The notes below the pieces were generated by a model. That model was not told where the DNA came from, searched no databases, and worked only from the letters and a program-made list of their open reading frames with translations. From the NCBI GenBank assembly GCA_016592635.1, contig AP023240.1, positions 3,823,630-3,887,629 on the forward strand: a stretch of 64,000 nucleotides of DNA. Reading direction: 5' to 3'. Made by a program: the position numbers and the translations under genes. Positions 17,410 through 26,198 of this stretch are shown one piece after another (within the stretch, counting starts at the first letter, position 1; every line of letters begins with the position of its first letter). The DNA is from Methyloprofundus sp. (GTDB lineage Bacteria > Pseudomonadota > Gammaproteobacteria > Methylococcales > Methylomonadaceae).

Positions 17410-17943
17410 CTATTTTTTCTTCGCGTCTTTTCTAACAATATGCTCATCAGCATACTTAACACCTTTACCTTTATAAGGCTCAGGCGGTCTATACGCCCTA
17501 ATATCTGCAGATACAGCACCAACTTGTTGCTTATCTATACCTTTAACAATTATTTCAGTTTGACTCGGGGCTTCAATTTGAATCCCTTCAGGCATTGTAA
17601 AATTGACAGGATGAGAGAAACCAAGACTCAAATTAAGTACTTTTCCTTTTACTTGAGCCCTGTAACCAACACCCACCAAGTTTAACTTTTTCTCAAAGCC
17701 TTGAGTAACGCCTACAACCATATTTGCAATGTTTGCACGTGCCGTGCCAGCTTGAGCAATGGCTTTTTTATTAGCTTGATCCCATTTAATACTTACTATG
17801 GAATCCGACATATCAACCTGCACTAAATTATGCAACTGCATTTCCAATTGTCCTTTGCTTCCTTTTACAGAAACCAACGAACCATTTATTTTAACTTCAA
17901 CACCTGCCGGTATTGTTATTGGGCTTTTTGCTATTCTAGACAT
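17410..17943 (-). CDS. rplF: 50S ribosomal protein L6
   Basis: A 177-residue protein with two repeated L6 domains. The first begins MSRIAKSPITIPAGVEVKI; the second carries GFSHPVNFTMPEGI and the signature ADIRAYRPPEPYKGKGVKYADE near the C-terminus. It sits near the GTPase-associated region of the large subunit. Spc-operon position between rpsH and rplR. Confidence 0.98.
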   Translation of the reverse strand: MSRIAKSPITIPAGVEVKINGSLVSVKGSKGQLEMQLHNLVQVDMSDSIVSIKWDQANKKAIAQAGTARANIANMVVGVTQGFEKKLNLVGVGYRAQVKGKVLNLSLGFSHPVNFTMPEGIQIEAPSQTEIIVKGIDKQQVGAVSADIRAYRPPEPYKGKGVKYADEHIVRKDAKKK

Positions 17944-17952
17944 AATTCCCCC

Positions 17953-18348
17953 TTAACAAACTGTGCAGATTACTTCGCCACCATGACCAATTGCGCGAGC
18001 TGCGCGATCCGTCATAACACCTTTAGAAGTAGATACAATAGCCACACCTAAACCACCTAATACTTTAGGCAACTCATCTTTTGACTTATAAACTCGCAAA
18101 CCAGGTCGGCTAATTCTCTTAACCTTTTCAATTACTGGCTTACCATTATAGTATTTAAGTTCAACTGACATAGACACATGCGTGCCATTTATTTCAGTTG
18201 AAAAATCTTTAATATAACCCTCATCTTTTAAAACTTTTGCAATTGCAACTTTAAGTTTTGATGACGGCATATTAACGTTTATTTTTCCTGCAGACTGCCC
18301 ATTTCTGATGCGCGTAAGCATGTCTGCAACTGGATCTGTCATGCTCAT
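17953..18348 (-). CDS. rpsH: 30S ribosomal protein S8
   Basis: A 131-residue primary 16S rRNA-binding protein. It begins MSMTDPVADMLTRIRNGQ, with SSKLKVAIAKVLKDEGYI and the C-terminal GVMTDRAARAIGHGGEVIC. In E. coli S8 represses the spc operon by binding a site near rplE; I did not try to identify that site here. It lies 30 bp after rpsN. Confidence 0.98.
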   Translation of the reverse strand: MSMTDPVADMLTRIRNGQSAGKINVNMPSSKLKVAIAKVLKDEGYIKDFSTEINGTHVSMSVELKYYNGKPVIEKVKRISRPGLRVYKSKDELPKVLGGLGVAIVSTSKGVMTDRAARAIGHGGEVICTVC

Positions 18349-18378
18349 ATTATTTTCTCCAAATATACAACAAGTCGT

Positions 18379-18684
18379 TTACCAACTAGCTTTTACTAAA
18401 CCAGGAACATCACCACGCATAGTAGCTTCTCTAAGTTTATTTCTGCTTAAGCCAAATTTACGGTAAAAACCGTGTGGCCGTCCAGTAATATTACATCTAT
18501 TACGAACTCTAGCCGCACTAGAGTCTCTTGGTAATTTCTGTAATGCTAAACTTGCTTCATCCTTGTCTTGTATTGAAGAATTCGGATCCCTAATAATTTC
18601 TTTTAAAGAAGCTCTTTTTGCTTCATATTTTTTTACTAGCTTAGCTCGTTTTTGCTCGCGAGCTATCATTGATTTTTTAGCCAT
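18379..18684 (-). CDS. rpsN: 30S ribosomal protein S14, zinc-free form
   Basis: A 101-residue long-form S14 with MAKKSMIAREQKRAKLVKKY at the N-terminus and CNITGRPHGFYRKFGLSRNKLRE at the C-terminus. Only one cysteine remains in the motif region, so the zinc ribbon of the short form is absent. This contrasts with the L36 encoded nearby, which keeps its zinc ligands. Confidence 0.98.
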   Translation of the reverse strand: MAKKSMIAREQKRAKLVKKYEAKRASLKEIIRDPNSSIQDKDEASLALQKLPRDSSAARVRNRCNITGRPHGFYRKFGLSRNKLREATMRGDVPGLVKASW

Positions 18685-18689
18685 AACTG

Positions 18690-19229
18690 TTAGCTCTTAA
18701 ATGGAAAATTAAACTGCTTTAACAACGCCAAACCTTCTTCGTTTGTCTTAGCAGTTGTAGTGATGCATATATCCATGCCACGTAATTTATCTATCTTATC
18801 ATAATCTATCTCAGGAAAGATAATTTGCTCTGTGACACCCATGCTATAGTTACCACGACCATCAAAGCTTTTAGGGCTCATTCCTCTAAAATCACGAATA
18901 CGTGGAATTGCAACGCTAATTAGACGATCCAAAAATTCATACATTTTGTCTTGTCTAAGGGTTACCTTGCAGCCAATTGGCATATCATCACGAATCTTAA
19001 ATCCAGCAATCGATTTTCTTGACAATGTCACAACAGATTTTTGACCACTGATTTTTTCCATATCACTAACAGCCGCTTGCACGACTTTTTTATCTGCTAC
19101 CGCATCACCCAACCCCATGTTTAAGGTAATTTTGGTGATTTTTGGTACTTGCATTACTGATGTGTAACCAAATTCTTTCATCAGTGCAGGCAATACTTTT
19201 TCTTTATAATCTTTTCTTAATCTAGCCAT
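18690..19229 (-). CDS. rplE: 50S ribosomal protein L5
   Basis: A 179-residue 5S rRNA-binding protein in the central protuberance. Blocks are VPKITKITLNMGLGDAV, RKSIAGFKIRDDMPIGCKVTLR and DFRGMSPKSFDGRGNYSMGV, with GMDICITTTAKTNEEG near the C-terminus. It lies 8 bp after rplX and 5 bp before rpsN. Confidence 0.98.
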   Translation of the reverse strand: MARLRKDYKEKVLPALMKEFGYTSVMQVPKITKITLNMGLGDAVADKKVVQAAVSDMEKISGQKSVVTLSRKSIAGFKIRDDMPIGCKVTLRQDKMYEFLDRLISVAIPRIRDFRGMSPKSFDGRGNYSMGVTEQIIFPEIDYDKIDKLRGMDICITTTAKTNEEGLALLKQFNFPFKS

Positions 19230-19237
19230 GATTATAC

Positions 19238-19552
19238 CTACACATCAATAATTTCATTATTAGATTTAAAGTATCGGACTTTCTTTCCATCATCCAACGT
19301 TTTAAACCCTACTTTATCTGCTTTCTTTGCTGCTGCATTATACAGAGCAATATTAGACTTATGAATCGGCATCTCTTTTTCTATGATGCCTCCTTCAACG
19401 CCTGCATTAGGATTTGGTTTTTGGTGTTTTTTAACTTTATTAATACCCTCAACCAAAATCTTTTCTTTTATAAATTTACTGATCCGTCCTCGTTTGCCCT
19501 TATCTTTTCCGATAAGAACAATGACTTCGTCACCTTGTTTAAGTTTTTGCAT
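19238..19552 (-). CDS. rplX: 50S ribosomal protein L24
   Basis: A 104-residue protein with a KOW motif at the N-terminus (LKQGDEVIVLIGKDKGKRG) and the block VEGINKVKKHQKPNPN. It is an early-assembly 23S rRNA-binding protein near the exit tunnel. It lies 12 bp after rplN. Confidence 0.98.
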   Translation of the reverse strand: MQKLKQGDEVIVLIGKDKGKRGRISKFIKEKILVEGINKVKKHQKPNPNAGVEGGIIEKEMPIHKSNIALYNAAAKKADKVGFKTLDDGKKVRYFKSNNEIIDV

Positions 19553-19564
19553 TTTCTATGACCC

Positions 19565-19933
19565 TTACAATACTTCTGGCGCTAGTGAAACAATCTTCAT
19601 AAATTTCTCATTTCTTAACTCACGCGTTACAGGACCGAAAATACGAGTTCCTAGCGGTTGAAGCTGAGCATTTAAAATAACTGCTGCGTTACCATCAAAT
19701 CTTATAAGTGACCCATCTGCTCTACGTACACCTTTTTTGGTACGCACAACCAATGCATTGTAAACCTCACCTTTTTTTACTCTGCCACGCGGGATTGCAT
19801 CTTTGATACTAACTTTAATAATATCTCCGATTGCAGCATAACGTCTATGCGACCCACCGAGAACTTTGATACACATGACCTTTTTTGCACCGCTATTATC
19901 AGCGACGTCAAGGTTAGTTTGCATCTGAATCAT
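19565..19933 (-). CDS. rplN: 50S ribosomal protein L14
   Basis: A 122-residue protein: MIQMQTNLDVADNSGAKKVM, then KVLGGSHRRYAAIGDIIKVS and IFGPVTRELR near the end. It forms an intersubunit bridge and is the docking site for RsfS. The 45-bp gap before it is where the spc promoter lies in E. coli. Here the gap is AT-rich and holds a small inverted repeat (TCAAC-TTT-GTTGA), but no clear promoter. Confidence 0.98.
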   Translation of the reverse strand: MIQMQTNLDVADNSGAKKVMCIKVLGGSHRRYAAIGDIIKVSIKDAIPRGRVKKGEVYNALVVRTKKGVRRADGSLIRFDGNAAVILNAQLQPLGTRIFGPVTRELRNEKFMKIVSLAPEVL

Positions 19934-19978
19934 TATATAATCCTAATTTACTATTTACTTGAAATTCAACAAAGTTGA

Positions 19979-20239
19979 TTATTTAGCTTTACTTACCACT
20001 TCAACCAATTTGAAAGTTTTATTTTTTGAATAAGGACGGCATGATGTAATTAATACCACATCACCTTCGCCACAAACGTTCCCTTCATCATGAGCAAGTA
20101 ATTTTGTAGAGCGTCTAATATATTTACCATATACTGGATGCTTTACAAGACGCTCAACTAATACAGCGACTGTTTTATCCATTTTATTACTAACTACTCG
20201 GCCAGTAATGGTACGTAGTTTTTCTGTATTATCACTCAT
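19979..20239 (-). CDS. rpsQ: 30S ribosomal protein S17
   Basis: An 86-residue OB-fold primary 16S rRNA-binding protein with RTITGRVVSNKMDKTVAVLVER and HPVYGKYIRRSTKLLAHDE. Its start shares one base with the rpmC stop codon. It is the last gene of the S10 segment. Confidence 0.98.
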   Translation of the reverse strand: MSDNTEKLRTITGRVVSNKMDKTVAVLVERLVKHPVYGKYIRRSTKLLAHDEGNVCGEGDVVLITSCRPYSKNKTFKLVEVVSKAK

Positions 20240-20433
20240 TATGATTGTCTCGCCATTTCATTTACGACCGTCTGCACACGCGCAATATTTCTTCTAACCT
20301 TTTTTACTTGGTCAGACTTAGTTAATTGCCCTGTGTTTTTTTGCATACGTAAATTAAATTGCTCACGCCCCAACTCAACTAATGTTGTATTTAATTCTTC
20401 TGCACTTTTCTGACGTAATTCACTTACTTTCAT
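20239..20433 (-). CDS. rpmC: 50S ribosomal protein L29
   Basis: A 64-residue helical-hairpin protein (MKVSELRQKSAEELNTTLVE; REQFNLRMQKNTGQL; KVRRNIARVQTV) at the polypeptide exit. It overlaps both neighbours, rplP and rpsQ, by a single base. Confidence 0.98.
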   Translation of the reverse strand: MKVSELRQKSAEELNTTLVELGREQFNLRMQKNTGQLTKSDQVKKVRRNIARVQTVVNEMARQS

Positions 20434-20846
20434 TACAGTACCGTCCTAACAATAAACTTGGTTTTCACAGGTAGTTTTGCTGCAGCTAAAGCAAATGCTT
20501 CACGCGCAGTTTCTTCTGAAACTCCTTGTAATTCATACAACATAGTGCCTGGTCTAATTTGAGCAATCCAATATTCAACACTACCTTTCCCTTTACCCAT
20601 TCTTACCTCAAGAGGTTTTTTAGTAATCGGCTTATCAGGAAATATTCTAATCCATAGTTTACCATCACGCTTACAGTGCCTTGTGATTGTTCTACGAGCC
20701 GCCTCAATTTGTCGAGCTGTGATTCTGCCTCTCTCAACTGATTTTAGACCGTATTCACCAAAACTGACTGATGAGCCACGAACAGCAATACCTGTATTTC
20801 TCAATTTATGCTGTTTACGAAATTTTGTTCTTTTAGGTTGAAGCAT
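20433..20846 (-). CDS. rplP: 50S ribosomal protein L16
   Basis: A 137-residue protein with MLQPKRTKFRKQHKLRNTGI, FGEYGLKSVERGRITARQIEAARR and the A-site loop region KPITKKPLEVRMGKGKG. It contacts the tRNA elbow and is needed for peptidyl-transferase function. It ends one base into rpmC. Confidence 0.98.
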   Translation of the reverse strand: MLQPKRTKFRKQHKLRNTGIAVRGSSVSFGEYGLKSVERGRITARQIEAARRTITRHCKRDGKLWIRIFPDKPITKKPLEVRMGKGKGSVEYWIAQIRPGTMLYELQGVSEETAREAFALAAAKLPVKTKFIVRTVL

Positions 20847-20862
20847 CTTATTTTCCCTTCAC

Positions 20863-21537
20863 CTATTTTTTAGATTTAGTTTTTTCAGAATTTTCTAAGG
20901 ATGGGTTTGCGTTAAACACCTCTCCTTTAAAAATCCATACTTTAATACCGATAATACCGTATGTTGTGTTTGCCTCAGCAACACCATAATCGATATCTGC
21001 CCTTAGTGTATGCAGAGGAACTCTTCCCTCTCTATACCATTCACTACGCGCAATCTCAGCTCCATTCAGACGTCCGCCCAAATTAATTTTGATTCCTTCA
21101 GCACCTAAACGCATAGAATTCGTCACAGCACGCTTCATTGCACGTCTGTACATAATTCTTTTCTCTAGTTGCTGCGCAATACTTTCTGCAACTAATTTTG
21201 CATCTAACTCAGGCTTTCTAATTTCTTCAACATTGATTTGAACCGGAATCCCCATCATTTTAGAAACTGCTTTACGCAACAAATCAATATCTTCGCCTTT
21301 CTTACCAATTACAATACCAGGGCGCGCCGTATGAATTGTAATATGTGCGTTATTAGCAGGACGATTTATCTGAATTCGACTAACAGAAGCATGCGCTAGT
21401 TTCTTTTGAATATAGTCACGCACTGTTAAATCTTGATGCAAAAAGACCGGATAATCTTTACTGTTTGCATACCATCTTGATGTAAAATCCTTAACGATAC
21501 CAAGACGTATTCCTGTTGGATGTACCTTTTGACCCAT
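20863..21537 (-). CDS. rpsC: 30S ribosomal protein S3
   Basis: A 224-residue protein with an N-terminal KH domain (MGQKVHPTGIRLGIVKDFTS; RPGIVIGKKGEDIDLLRK, including the GxxG loop) and the C-terminal block IKINLGGRLNGAEIARSEWYREGRVPLHTLRADIDYG. It lines the mRNA entry channel and has helicase activity with S4 and S5. The C-terminal tail is short and lysine-rich. Confidence 0.98.
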   Translation of the reverse strand: MGQKVHPTGIRLGIVKDFTSRWYANSKDYPVFLHQDLTVRDYIQKKLAHASVSRIQINRPANNAHITIHTARPGIVIGKKGEDIDLLRKAVSKMMGIPVQINVEEIRKPELDAKLVAESIAQQLEKRIMYRRAMKRAVTNSMRLGAEGIKINLGGRLNGAEIARSEWYREGRVPLHTLRADIDYGVAEANTTYGIIGIKVWIFKGEVFNANPSLENSEKTKSKK

Positions 21538-21547
21538 TATATTGCCC

Positions 21548-21883
21548 CTACTCGAATTCTGCGACTTTAACTGTGATATGACAAGTACGCTTCAATATAT
21601 GATTTGCACGACCTTTTGCTCTTGCCTGGAATCTTTTAAGCGTTCTAGACTCATCTACAAATACAGTTGAAACTTTTAACTCATCAATATCAGCACTTTC
21701 ATTATGCTCTGCGTTAGCAATAGCAGACTCAAGTACTTTTTTCATAATCGCAGCTGCTTTTTTAGTACTGAACTTAAGTACATTTAAAGCTTCTTCGACT
21801 TCAAGACCTCTAATTTGATCTGCAACCAAACGCGCCTTTTGCGCTGATAATGGTGCATTACTTAATTTAGCTGAAATTTCCAT
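21548..21883 (-). CDS. rplV: 50S ribosomal protein L22
   Basis: A 111-residue protein from the ATG at 21883 (MEISAKLSNAPLSAQKARLV), which matches the E. coli L22 N-terminus in register. Two GTG codons directly upstream (21886, 21889) would add MV but are less likely. The extended loop that lines the exit tunnel is visible at DESRTLKRFQARAKGRANHILKR. An AGG lies 9 bases before the ATG. Confidence 0.97.
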   Translation of the reverse strand: MEISAKLSNAPLSAQKARLVADQIRGLEVEEALNVLKFSTKKAAAIMKKVLESAIANAEHNESADIDELKVSTVFVDESRTLKRFQARAKGRANHILKRTCHITVKVAEFE

Positions 21884-21889
21884 CACCAC

Positions 21890-22162
21890 CTACCTTGACT
21901 TTTTATCAGCCAAATGGCCTTTGTATGTACGTGTAGGTGCAAATTCACCCAGCTTATGCCCAACCATGTTTTCAGAGATCAGTACTGGCACATGCTGACG
22001 GCCATTATGTACAGCTATCGTCAAACCCAACATCTCAGGCGTTATCATTGATCTTCTAGACCAAGTCTTAATCGGTTTCCTACTATTGCTACTTACTGCA
22101 TCATCTACTTTCTTTTGTAGGTGATGATCAATAAAAGGACCTTTTTTAATTGAACGTGGCAC
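21890..22162 (-). CDS. rpsS: 30S ribosomal protein S19
   Basis: A 90-residue head protein of the small subunit: MPRSIKKGPFIDHHLQKKV, IKTWSRRSMITPEMLGLTIAVHNG and the C-terminal VGHKLGEFAPTRTYKGH. It forms a complex with S13. It lies between rplB (15 bp) and rplV. Confidence 0.98.
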   Translation of the reverse strand: MPRSIKKGPFIDHHLQKKVDDAVSSNSRKPIKTWSRRSMITPEMLGLTIAVHNGRQHVPVLISENMVGHKLGEFAPTRTYKGHLADKKSR

Positions 22163-22177
22163 TTTATTAATTCCTCT

Positions 22178-23005
22178 CTATCGCTTGTTACGTCTTCTAA
22201 CAATCATTTTGTCAGTACGTTTATTCTTTCTGGTCTTATAACCTTTAGTTGGCATACCCCAAGGTGACACGGGATGCCTACCCCCTGAAGTCCTACCCTC
22301 TCCACCACCATGCGGATGATCAACTGGATTCATAACAACACCACGAACTGTAGGTCGCACTCCACGCCATCTTGACGCTCCAGCTTTACCTAACGACCTA
22401 AGGTTATGCTCAGAGTTTGATACCTCACCCATCACCGCTTTACAGTCAGCTAAAACCTTGCGCATCTCACCAGAACGCAATCTCAATGTGACATGAGCAC
22501 CTTCTTTCGCAACTAGTTGCGCAGAGGTTCCAGCACTTCGAGCTATTTGAGCACCCTTACCTGGCTTTAATTCAACACAGTGAACAGTAGAACCTAGCGG
22601 CATGTTGCGCAATGTCATGCAGTTACCAACCTTTACAGCCGCGCTTTCAGAAGAGATAATCTCTTGTCCAGCCACAACCCCTTTAGGTGCAATAATATAT
22701 CTACGCTCACCATCCTTATATAGAACTAATGCAATATTTGCAGTCCTATTAGGATCATACTCGAGCCTTTCAATAACGCCCGGAATATCAAGCTTATTAC
22801 GCTTAAAGTCTATAATACGGTAGCTTTGCTTATGTCCGCCACCGATATGACGCGTAGTTATGCGCCCATTATTATTACGCCCACCACTTTTACTTTTTTT
22901 ACGCAGTAAAGGTGCAAAAGGTTTACCCTTATGTAAATCTTCATTCTTTACTCTAACGACAAACCTAGAACCTGGCGATGTCGGTTTTGATTTTACAATA
23001 GCCAT
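22178..23005 (-). CDS. rplB: 50S ribosomal protein L2
   Basis: A 275-residue protein near the peptidyl-transferase centre. It shows GRITTRHIGGGHKQSYRIIDF, the conserved glycine-rich GVVMNPVDHPHGGGEGRTSG with the important His, and the C-terminal WGMPTKGYKTRKNKRTDKMIVRRR. S10-operon position between rplW and rpsS. Confidence 0.98.
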   Translation of the reverse strand: MAIVKSKPTSPGSRFVVRVKNEDLHKGKPFAPLLRKKSKSGGRNNNGRITTRHIGGGHKQSYRIIDFKRNKLDIPGVIERLEYDPNRTANIALVLYKDGERRYIIAPKGVVAGQEIISSESAAVKVGNCMTLRNMPLGSTVHCVELKPGKGAQIARSAGTSAQLVAKEGAHVTLRLRSGEMRKVLADCKAVMGEVSNSEHNLRSLGKAGASRWRGVRPTVRGVVMNPVDHPHGGGEGRTSGGRHPVSPWGMPTKGYKTRKNKRTDKMIVRRRNKR

Positions 23006-23039
23006 TTATCTTACCGAATTATATTCTTTTATTTTCCAA

Positions 23040-23336
23040 TTATGCTGCAGAGAAATCAATATCATGACCTTCTTTAAGCTTTACGTAAGCTTTTTTCCAG
23101 TCAGACCGTTTACCCATAAAGCGACCAAATCTTTTTGTTTTCCCTTTAACATTTAATAGTTGAACTTTTTCAACTTCTACATTAAACATCAACTCAACAG
23201 ATTTTTTAACTTGTAATTTTGTAGCTTGATTTGCTACTTTAAATACGAATCTATTATCTGTTTCAGCAGCAACTGTACTCTTTTCAGAAATTACAGGTGC
23301 TTTAATTACATTTGAAAGGTTAAACTCTACACTCAT
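23040..23336 (-). CDS. rplW: 50S ribosomal protein L23
   Basis: A 98-residue protein with VIKAPVISEKSTVAAETDNRFVF and NVEVEKVQLLNVKGKTKRFG. It is the docking site for trigger factor and SRP at the tunnel exit (conserved Glu in VISEKS). It overlaps rplD by 4 bp (ATGA), so the two are translationally coupled. Confidence 0.98.
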   Translation of the reverse strand: MSVEFNLSNVIKAPVISEKSTVAAETDNRFVFKVANQATKLQVKKSVELMFNVEVEKVQLLNVKGKTKRFGRFMGKRSDWKKAYVKLKEGHDIDFSAA

Positions 23337-23953
23337 GATAACTGCGCCTCAATTGCTTTCAATGCTGCTGGAGTGGCAATGACATTTTCCGCAGCAATTA
23401 ACATAACAGGATCTAATTCACTTGCAGTAGTAACGTCAAGATTTATAATATTTCTTGAAGATAAGTATAAATTCTCACTTAACTCATCAGCAATAATTAA
23501 AACCCGACTTTTACCTAAATCCTTCAACTTTGCTACCAACTCTTTTGTTTTAGGAGTTGTCGGCATAATATCTGAGCTTGCAGTTAATCGATTTTGGCGC
23601 ACTAACTCCGACAAAATCGAACGAATTCCTGCGCGATACATTTTCTTATTCAGCTTCTGATCAAAAGATCTTGGCTGCGCAGCAAATGTAGTACCACCGC
23701 CTCTCCAAAGTGGACTGCGTATTGTACCAGATCTTGCGCGACCTGCACCTTTTTGTTTCCAAGGTTTAGCTCCACCGCCACTGACAGCCGATCTATTTTT
23801 TTGAGCTTTTGTACCTGAACGCAAGCCAGCCATGGTCTTAGTAGCCAACTGATGTATTAGGGTTTCATTGTATTCTCGCCCAAAAACATCTTCGCTTACC
23901 TCTACATCACCCGCAGAGTCTGCACTATTAAGTGCTGGTATTTTCACACTCAT
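23333..23953 (-). CDS. rplD: 50S ribosomal protein L4
   Basis: A 206-residue protein: VFGREYNETLIHQLATKTMAG, then the tunnel loop KNRSAVSGGGAKPWKQKGAGRARSGTIRSPLWRGGG, and C-terminal LNLDVTTASELDPVMLIAAE-like blocks. In E. coli L4 autoregulates the S10 operon through a leader before rpsJ. Here rpsJ starts 5 bp after tuf, so no room for such a leader exists upstream. Confidence 0.98.
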   Translation of the reverse strand: MSVKIPALNSADSAGDVEVSEDVFGREYNETLIHQLATKTMAGLRSGTKAQKNRSAVSGGGAKPWKQKGAGRARSGTIRSPLWRGGGTTFAAQPRSFDQKLNKKMYRAGIRSILSELVRQNRLTASSDIMPTTPKTKELVAKLKDLGKSRVLIIADELSENLYLSSRNIINLDVTTASELDPVMLIAAENVIATPAALKAIEAQLS

Positions 23954-23956
23954 GAC

Positions 23957-24607
23957 TTATCCTTTATTTTTTTGCTTTACTGCTGGCGTCAATACTACAT
24001 CACCACCTTTTGCACCAGGTATTGCACCCTTAACTAAAATAAGGCCTCTTTCAGTATCAATCGAATGAATCGTCAAGTTTTGAGTAGTTACTTTTTCATT
24101 ACCCATATGCCCAGACATCTTCTTACCTTTAAATACTCTTCCAGGTGTTTGACACATACCAATAGACCCATTTGATCTATGTGATATCGAGTTACCATGA
24201 GTTGCATCTTGCATAGTAAAATTATGTCTTTTTATACCACCTTGAAAACCTTTACCTATTGACGTACCTTGCACATCGACAGTTTGTCCAGTAGCAAATA
24301 GCTCAACAGTCAACTCAGAACCAATCGCTAGATCTTCGCCCTCGCTGCCGTTTAATCTAAATTCCCACAAGCCACGACCAGCAGTCATATTTGCCGCAGC
24401 ATAATGACCAGCCATTGCTTTGTTTATTTTTGATGACTTTTTATCGCCTACAGCAACTTGTACTGCACGATAACCATCACTCTCAAGCCCTTTGACCTGA
24501 GACACTCTATTTGAATCAATCTGTATTACAGAAACAGGAACCGACGTGCCATCTTCACAAAAAACACGTGTCATTCCACATTTACGACCAATTAGACCTA
24601 ATGCCAT
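23957..24607 (-). CDS. rplC: 50S ribosomal protein L3
   Basis: A 216-residue protein: MALGLIGRKCGMTRVFCEDG, TSIGKGFQGGIKRHNFTMQDATHGNSISHR (the central extension near the peptidyl-transferase centre), and CQTPGRVFKGKKMSGHMGNEKVT. The region includes the Gln that PrmB methylates in other gammaproteobacteria (GFQGG). It lies 25 bp after rpsJ. Confidence 0.98.
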   Translation of the reverse strand: MALGLIGRKCGMTRVFCEDGTSVPVSVIQIDSNRVSQVKGLESDGYRAVQVAVGDKKSSKINKAMAGHYAAANMTAGRGLWEFRLNGSEGEDLAIGSELTVELFATGQTVDVQGTSIGKGFQGGIKRHNFTMQDATHGNSISHRSNGSIGMCQTPGRVFKGKKMSGHMGNEKVTTQNLTIHSIDTERGLILVKGAIPGAKGGDVVLTPAVKQKNKG

Positions 24608-24632
24608 AATTAAACCCTCTAATTATTTAAGC

Positions 24633-24944
24633 TTAAATAAGCTTAATTTTAACGTCAACACCAGCCGCCAGATCTAACTTCATCAGCGTATCAACTGTCT
24701 TATCGGTTGGCTCGATAATATCAAGCAAACGTTTATATGTTCTCAATTCGTATTGATCACGCGCATCTTTATTTACATGCGGTGATGTCAGAATTGTAAA
24801 ACGCTCATGTTTTGTTGGCAAAGGAATTGGGCCTTTAACTTGCGCACCTGTTCTCTTTGCTGTTTCAACAATTTCACTTGCAGATTGATCAATTAACTTA
24901 TGATCAAATGCTTTCAAGCTTATTCTAATAGTTTGACTAGACAT
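24633..24944 (-). CDS. rpsJ: 30S ribosomal protein S10 (NusE)
   Basis: A 103-residue protein with IRISLKAFDHKLIDQSASEI, KGPIPLPTKHERFTILTSPHVNKDARDQYELRTYKR. It also acts in transcription antitermination as NusE, together with the NusG encoded at 40.2 kb. It begins only 5 bp after the tuf stop, so in this genome the str and S10 operons are physically joined. Confidence 0.98.
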   Translation of the reverse strand: MSSQTIRISLKAFDHKLIDQSASEIVETAKRTGAQVKGPIPLPTKHERFTILTSPHVNKDARDQYELRTYKRLLDIIEPTDKTVDTLMKLDLAAGVDVKIKLI

Positions 24945-24949
24945 ATATA

Positions 24950-26170
24950 TTACTCAACAATTGTTGCAACAACACCAGCACCAACCGTACGTCCGCCTTC
25001 ACGAATCGCAAAGCGCAAACCATCTTCCATAGCAATCGGAGCAATCAACGTTACTTCTACTGATACGTTATCACCAGGCATTACCATTTCCGTGCCTTCA
25101 GGCAACTTAACAGCACCCGTTACATCAGTTGTTCTGAAGTAAAACTGCGGACGGTATCCATCAAAGAATGGCGTATGACGACCACCTTCATCTTTTGATA
25201 AGACATAGATCTCAGCAGTAAATTTTGTATGCGGATTAATTGAACCAACATGAGCAAGTACTTGACCACGCTCTACATCTTCACGCTTAGTACCACGCAA
25301 TAAGATACCTACGTTATCGCCTGCCTCTCCTTGGTCAAGCAATTTACGAAACATTTCTACGCCAGTACAAGTTGTTTTAACTGTCTCTTTAATACCGACA
25401 ATTTCAATCTCTTCACCAACTTTGACAACACCACGCTCAATACGACCTGTTACAACCGTTCCACGACCTGAAATTGAGAATACATCTTCAATCGGCATTA
25501 GGAATGCGCCTTCCGTTGCTCTTTCAGGCTCAGGGATATAACTATCTAAGGCATCAACTAATTTTATAATTGACGGCACCCCTAGCTCACTATCATCACC
25601 TTCCAGTCCTTTTAATGCAGAACCTACAATGATTGGCGTATCATCACCAGGGAATTCGTATTGGTCTAAAATCTCACGGATTTCCATTTCAACCAATTCA
25701 AGCATTTCATTATATTCTTCTGTACCTATACCACCACAGTCTTCTGCTAGAAGATCTGCTTTGTTTAGGAATACGACAATATAAGGTACGCCGACTTGTC
25801 TTGATAACAAGATATGCTCTCTTGTTTGTGGCATAGGACCATCAGTCGCACCACAAACTAAAATTGCGCCATCCATTTGCGCAGCACCTGTAATCATGTT
25901 TTTTACGTAGTCAGCATGACCCGGGCAGTCAACATGCGCATAATGACGACTTTCAGATTCATACTCTACATGCGATGTTGCAATCGTAATACCACGCTCA
26001 CGCTCTTCAGGTGCATTATCAATTTGATCAAATGCTTTAACTTCTCCACCCAGCTTTTCTGCCATAACTTTCGTTAATGCAGCTGTTAGAGTTGTTTTAC
26101 CGTGGTCAACGTGACCGATTGTACCAACATTTACATGTGGTTTGGTACGTTCAAATTTTTCTTTAGCCAT
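24950..26170 (-). CDS. tuf: elongation factor Tu, copy 1
   Basis: A 406-residue GTPase that delivers aminoacyl-tRNA to the ribosome. P-loop GHVDHGKTTLTAAL; DCPGHADYVKNMITGAAQMDG; NKADLL; kirromycin/tRNA-contact regions in the C-terminal domains are intact. The residues differ from copy 2 (41250-42470) at a single place near the C-terminus (ATIVE here, ATVVE there). Last gene of the str segment, 28 bp after fusA. Confidence 0.99.
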   Translation of the reverse strand: MAKEKFERTKPHVNVGTIGHVDHGKTTLTAALTKVMAEKLGGEVKAFDQIDNAPEERERGITIATSHVEYESESRHYAHVDCPGHADYVKNMITGAAQMDGAILVCGATDGPMPQTREHILLSRQVGVPYIVVFLNKADLLAEDCGGIGTEEYNEMLELVEMEIREILDQYEFPGDDTPIIVGSALKGLEGDDSELGVPSIIKLVDALDSYIPEPERATEGAFLMPIEDVFSISGRGTVVTGRIERGVVKVGEEIEIVGIKETVKTTCTGVEMFRKLLDQGEAGDNVGILLRGTKREDVERGQVLAHVGSINPHTKFTAEIYVLSKDEGGRHTPFFDGYRPQFYFRTTDVTGAVKLPEGTEMVMPGDNVSVEVTLIAPIAMEDGLRFAIREGGRTVGAGVVATIVE

Positions 26171-26198
26171 TAGCCAATACCTTTTTTAATATCAATTC

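Noticed and set aside
15905..23005. Many plus-strand open frames of 60-110 codons across the ribosomal genes
   Set aside because: All are antisense shadows of conserved ribosomal proteins, with no Shine-Dalgarno and no resemblance to known proteins.
25633..25836. Plus-strand open frame inside tuf, present identically in both tuf copies (also 41933-42136)
   Set aside because: Its conservation is explained by the near-identity of the tuf genes on the other strand; no start signal or known protein.
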